A stretch of DNA of 64,000 nt from Aeoliella straminimaris (GTDB lineage Bacteria > Planctomycetota > Planctomycetia > Pirellulales > Lacipirellulaceae). The notes beneath the pieces are model-generated. The model saw only the letters and a program-made list of their open reading frames with translations. It was not told the origin of the DNA and did not search any database. Positions within the stretch are counted from its first letter, which is position 1; each line of letters begins with the position of its first letter. Shown piece after piece: positions 61,867 through 64,000 of the stretch. The DNA is taken from positions 186,001-250,000 of the forward strand of contig NZ_JAMXLR010000051.1 in the NCBI RefSeq assembly GCF_024054565.1. The letters run 5' to 3'. The position numbers and the translations under genes are program-made.

Positions 61867-62469
61867 CTAGGCTGGTTCCTTGGAACGTCGACCATTACGT
61901 TGCGCCACGATCAAGATCGACACTAGCAAACAGCACTCGAAGGCAATAACCGCGAAGCCATTTCCAAGGTGCACCTGGCAAGCGACGATTATCGCTACTG
62001 TCGTTGTAAGGTAAAGGAGCGAGGCGGTCCGAACCCGAAACCGCTTGAAGGGTCGCAAGAAGTAGAGTGGCGGCAGAAAGGCAAGCGAGGCAGCCCAGGC
62101 GGCTCCAAGTGCGATGAAATAGTAAGGAATTACAACATAGGAACCGCTTGCACCGGGATTGAAAGCGCGCCACCAAGGAAGAAAGTTGGGGTAGGAATCT
62201 TGCGTTGGCCTCTGAACCGAACGGAACTTCCTTTCTTCCCACGGCACACGACTGTTTGGCCAGGGAGGTCCATCCAGCGGGACGACGATCATTAAGACAC
62301 CCCCATCGGATAGTGGCCCCGCATTAACGTATGCTTCTTTGGATACCTCTATCCAAGTCCCATCTTCGTAGAAATAACTACGCGGCCACATTACCAAAGA
62401 CACCAATAGCACCATACAGCAGGCTGCAAAAGCAAACCAATGGAGCATCCGCAGGACACGTTGACCCAT
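61867..62469 (-). CDS. membrane protein, unknown
   Basis: Start chosen at ATG 62469 (MGQRVLRMLHWFAFAACCMV), giving 200 residues. Hydrophobic helices lie near residues 8-28, 110-132, 145-165 and 168-190, with a soluble domain of about 70 residues after the first helix. Lower GC and no recognised family. The neighbouring small gene at 62606 is on the same strand, and repeat copies border this gene. No function is proposed. Confidence 0.65.
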   Translation of the reverse strand: MGQRVLRMLHWFAFAACCMVLLVSLVMWPRSYFYEDGTWIEVSKEAYVNAGPLSDGGVLMIVVPLDGPPWPNSRVPWEERKFRSVQRPTQDSYPNFLPWWRAFNPGASGSYVVIPYYFIALGAAWAASLAFLPPLYFLRPFKRFRVRTASLLYLTTTVAIIVACQVHLGNGFAVIAFECCLLVSILIVAQRNGRRSKEPA

Positions 62470-62605
62470 TGAATTACTCACGGCGTTAATATGCGGCGAA
62501 AACTGGAAGTGCGCTCGACCAACAGTATATCGCAACTATTGAGCGATGGCGAAAGAGCACAGAAGTGAAACACCCAAGCACCCAAGCTACATACCAAACC
62601 ATCGG

Positions 62606-62824
62606 CTAAATCGATGCCGCCGCAGTGTAGTAGACTCCCAGCGTGCCAATAAACCCAATTGGAAAACCAAGCCACAATGGACGCCACCGGCGCAATCGAG
62701 GTGATCCCACCAAGTAGGCTCCCAGATACTTCAGAATCTCCCGAACCACGGCCCCAACGGACATCCCCGTTGAATCCCGAGGCTGTGCTTCGACACCCGA
62801 AGATGAATAAGGGTTTTCTGGCAT
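62606..62824 (-). CDS. small membrane protein with NPYSSS leader
   Basis: This 72-residue protein starts MPENPYSSSGVEAQPRDSTG and has one or two hydrophobic segments (about residues 28-40 and 47-70). The ENPYSS leader resembles that of the membrane protein at 24585 (ENPYSSP). Possibly an isolated fragment of a larger YIP1/NPY-type membrane protein, or a genuine small one. Confidence 0.6.
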   Translation of the reverse strand: MPENPYSSSGVEAQPRDSTGMSVGAVVREILKYLGAYLVGSPRLRRWRPLWLGFPIGFIGTLGVYYTAAASI

Positions 62825-62999
62825 TCTGATGGACCTTATATTCTTTGCTGTAGGCTCCTTGGCAATCTCAACTAAGTACCGCCAGCGAAGGGACCGGCTT
62901 TCTCATTTTTAGGGTTCCAGAAATCTCAATGCAAGTAAATGTGCGTCGGCGTGAAACGTCTACGCGTGTTTCGAGGCACCTACTCAAGTCGCTGAGGTT

Positions 63000-63045
63000 G
63001 TCACAACCGCTTTCAGCTACAAAACTTCCGAAAGCGCGTCGGCGC
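63000..63045. repeat. dispersed GTCACAACCGC family, copy E (diverged)
   Basis: GTCACAACCGCTTTCAGCTA, AAACTTCCGAAAGCGC and GTCGGCGCCGC, similar in order to copies B and D. Confidence 0.6.
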
Positions 63046-63263
63046 CGCTCTCCTTAATAGATTCGAGAAGCTCAGAACCCACCTCGCCCAGCGCGGTTTC
63101 CGGCTTGGTTCTCAAACGCTTTCGATGCCCCCCAAAGCACGTGAATCTGCCGCGTGTAAAAAAGTTACCGTAGAAATCGAATGGGGGTGTGCTCCAATGG
63201 TGCTGCAGGGTGGTGTGCACACTCGGCAAACGGGGGGCGTTGGGGCCTTGGTGTGAGGGCAAT

Positions 63264-63317
63264 GTGAGTAGGAGAGTATGTGAGTAGGAGAGTAAGTGAG
63301 TAGGAGAGTAAGTGAGC
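63264..63317. repeat. 16-bp tandem repeat, about 3.3 units
   Basis: Units TGTGAGTAGGAGAGTA at 63264 and 63280 and AGTGAGTAGGAGAGTA at 63296, then AGTGAG. The period is exactly 16. Confidence 0.9.
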
Positions 63318-63364
63318 CGATGGCGCCAGCCGTGGGTGGCGGGAGCTGATCCAGGATTTGAACC

Positions 63365-63550
63365 TTTCCAGAGTTTTGGGCCAACCTGGGAGTATTGGGA
63401 CAACTCGCTGAGTAGCTGGGGACTACTCTCGGGGTTTTGTCCCCTCCCTCGATTGGTTTGGTCGAAGAAAACCGAGTGAAACCACTCGGGGGGTGACCAA
63501 AACCGCTCGAGTTTTGGGCCCACGGATGTAGATCACCAGCATTGGGCCCA
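63365..63550. repeat. dispersed GTTTTGGGCC-rich repeat (copy 2, inverted)
   Basis: Read on the minus strand: CTTTTTGGGCCCAA, GATCTACATCCGTGGGCCC, CAAAACTCGAG, GTTTTGGTCACCCC, GGACAAAACCCCGAG and TTGGCCCAAAACTC. This is the same succession of elements as at 17464-17670 on the plus strand. Confidence 0.75.
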
Positions 63551-63653
63551 AAAAGAAGTTGCTCCCCAACACTGCGGCGCAGCGAAAACTCGTGGCCGGA
63601 GAGGGATTGCTCGCCGGCTATCGGCTGCTGCTATGAACGATGGACGCGGGGCC

Positions 63654-64000
63654 CTACGCCACGGCCGCTGGCAGTACGTAGTACACCACGGCCATGTAGT
63701 GGAAGGCGGTTCCCGCGATAACGAACAAATGCCACACGGCGTGGTGGTAGCGAAGCTGTCGCCACAGGAAGAACACAACGCCCAGCGAGTAGGCTGCGCC
63801 GCCCAGGGCGATGAGCCCCATGCCGGCCGCCGGGATGACTTCCAGAATCGGCCCGATGGCCATCAGGCACGACCAGCCCATCAGCAGGTAGATGCCAACG
63901 CGAATTTTGGTGGAGTTGGTTCGCTCGGTCAGTTCGCCCACGATGCCCACCAGGGCTACGATCCACACGAACGCCAACAAGGTCCAGCCGATGGGAGTTC
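63654..64000 (-). CDS. HlyIII/TrhA-family membrane protein, 5' part missing
   Basis: The frame is open to the right window edge; about 115 C-terminal residues are visible, ending YYVLPAAVA with TAG at 63654. Four hydrophobic segments are recognisable (TLLAFVWIVALVGIVGEL, YLLMGWSCLMAIGPILEVIP, LIALGGAAYSLGVVFFLW and HLFVIAGTAFHYMAVVYYVL). The late H-H-A-V-W-H-L-F and F-H-Y motifs match the conserved His ligands of hemolysin III/PAQR-type proteins. TrhA members set membrane energy or lipid state; the exact role is unknown. Confidence 0.85.
   Translation of the reverse strand, partial: TPIGWTLLAFVWIVALVGIVGELTERTNSTKIRVGIYLLMGWSCLMAIGPILEVIPAAGMGLIALGGAAYSLGVVFFLWRQLRYHHAVWHLFVIAGTAFHYMAVVYYVLPAAVA

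Larger units (their letters stand above)
62825..63653. other. repeat-rich spacer, no gene seen
   Basis: Contains repeat copy E (63000-63045), the 16-bp tandem repeat (63264-63317), a tRNA/tmRNA-T-arm-like string at about 63351-63361 and the inverted GTTTTGGGCC-type repeat (63365-63550). Overlapping frames in these repeats lack ribosome sites and show repeat-derived peptide, so they are not called. Confidence 0.65.

Noticed and set aside
63264..63317. CRISPR array or iteron origin
   Set aside because: Only three 16-bp units without spacers and no replication gene nearby.
63017..63523. 168-codon minus-strand frame in the right-hand spacer
   Set aside because: It consists of three different repeat types (dispersed repeat, 16-bp tandem repeat, GTTTTGGGCC repeat).
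63330..63700. Complete tmRNA gene
   Set aside because: Only a T-arm-like fragment exists; the space upstream on that strand is occupied by repeats and the HlyIII gene.

Overview
This window looks like a chromosomal segment of a planctomycete, most likely of the Pirellulales type. The evidence is the high GC content, several families largely or typically planctomycetal (a DUF1549/DUF1553 plus DUF1501 pair, an SHD1-domain secreted protein, N-terminal '[11 protein letters not shown]'-type leaders with C-terminal dockerin-like tails), three PEP-CTERM proteins, long spacers with dispersed repeats, frequent GTG/TTG starts and few long operons. No rRNA, tRNA, CRISPR array or transposase gene was found. 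Two genes run off the window: an ABC exporter at the left edge and a HlyIII/TrhA-type membrane protein at the right edge.

Regions. 0-5.4 kb: ABC exporter, a Cys/Gly-rich lipoprotein with a clear terminator, and three tandem YIP1-like membrane proteins. 5.5-8.5 kb: a compact fatty-acid-type cluster on the minus strand (FabZ, enlarged ACP, second hotdog dehydratase, FabF). 9-17 kb: outer-membrane-like protein, gyrA, secreted and membrane proteins, PEP-CTERM protein, isoaspartyl peptidase/asparaginase. 17.3-21.6 kb: lower-GC accessory stretch with a 25-bp tandem repeat, two tandemly duplicated PEP-CTERM genes, and a perfect 117-bp duplication, one copy of which breaks a gene. 21.6-25.5 kb: beta-helix surface protein, rplM-rpsI, small membrane protein, cold-shock protein. 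25.6-32.6 kb: SUKH-like genes, an HxlR regulator divergent from an AHSA1/SRPBCC gene with two matching operator-like palindromes, GH29 fucosidase, creatininase family, phosphohexomutase, nucleotidyltransferase. 32.7-41.5 kb: WD40 protein, GH2 enzyme with discoidin tail, His-rich secreted protein, fructose-1,6-bisphosphatase, SHD1 protein. 41.8-45.7 kb: small coupled gene pair, then DUF1549-DUF1501. 45.9-48.8 kb: tightly coupled RimB-like / RimK-TrkA_C / aspartoacylase operon. 49.2-56.3 kb: repeat-containing protein with a nuclease-like domain, secreted protein, ACP-phosphodiesterase-like protein, three translationally coupled paralogous membrane proteins, plant-type phosphofructokinase. 56.4-64 kb: another accessory stretch with SUKH, lipoprotein, DUF1593, a pectate-lyase-like protein, small membrane proteins and many repeat copies.

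How genes work together. FabZ/ACP/hotdog/FabF can form a mini elongation module. GH29, GH2, the pectate-lyase-like protein and the DUF1593 protein point to degradation of complex, fucose- or uronate-containing glycans. Phosphohexomutase, PFK and FBPase serve sugar-phosphate metabolism but are not clustered. The RimB-RimK-aspartoacylase operon suggests peptide or amino-acid ligation and its reversal. The most unusual features are the dispersed repeat families (two-hairpin, GTTTTGGGCC-rich, GTCACAACCGC-type), the 117-bp element, the nuclease-like repeat protein at 49.2-50.9 kb and the coupled membrane-protein operon at 53-54.9 kb. All assignments come from reading the sequence; no database search was run.
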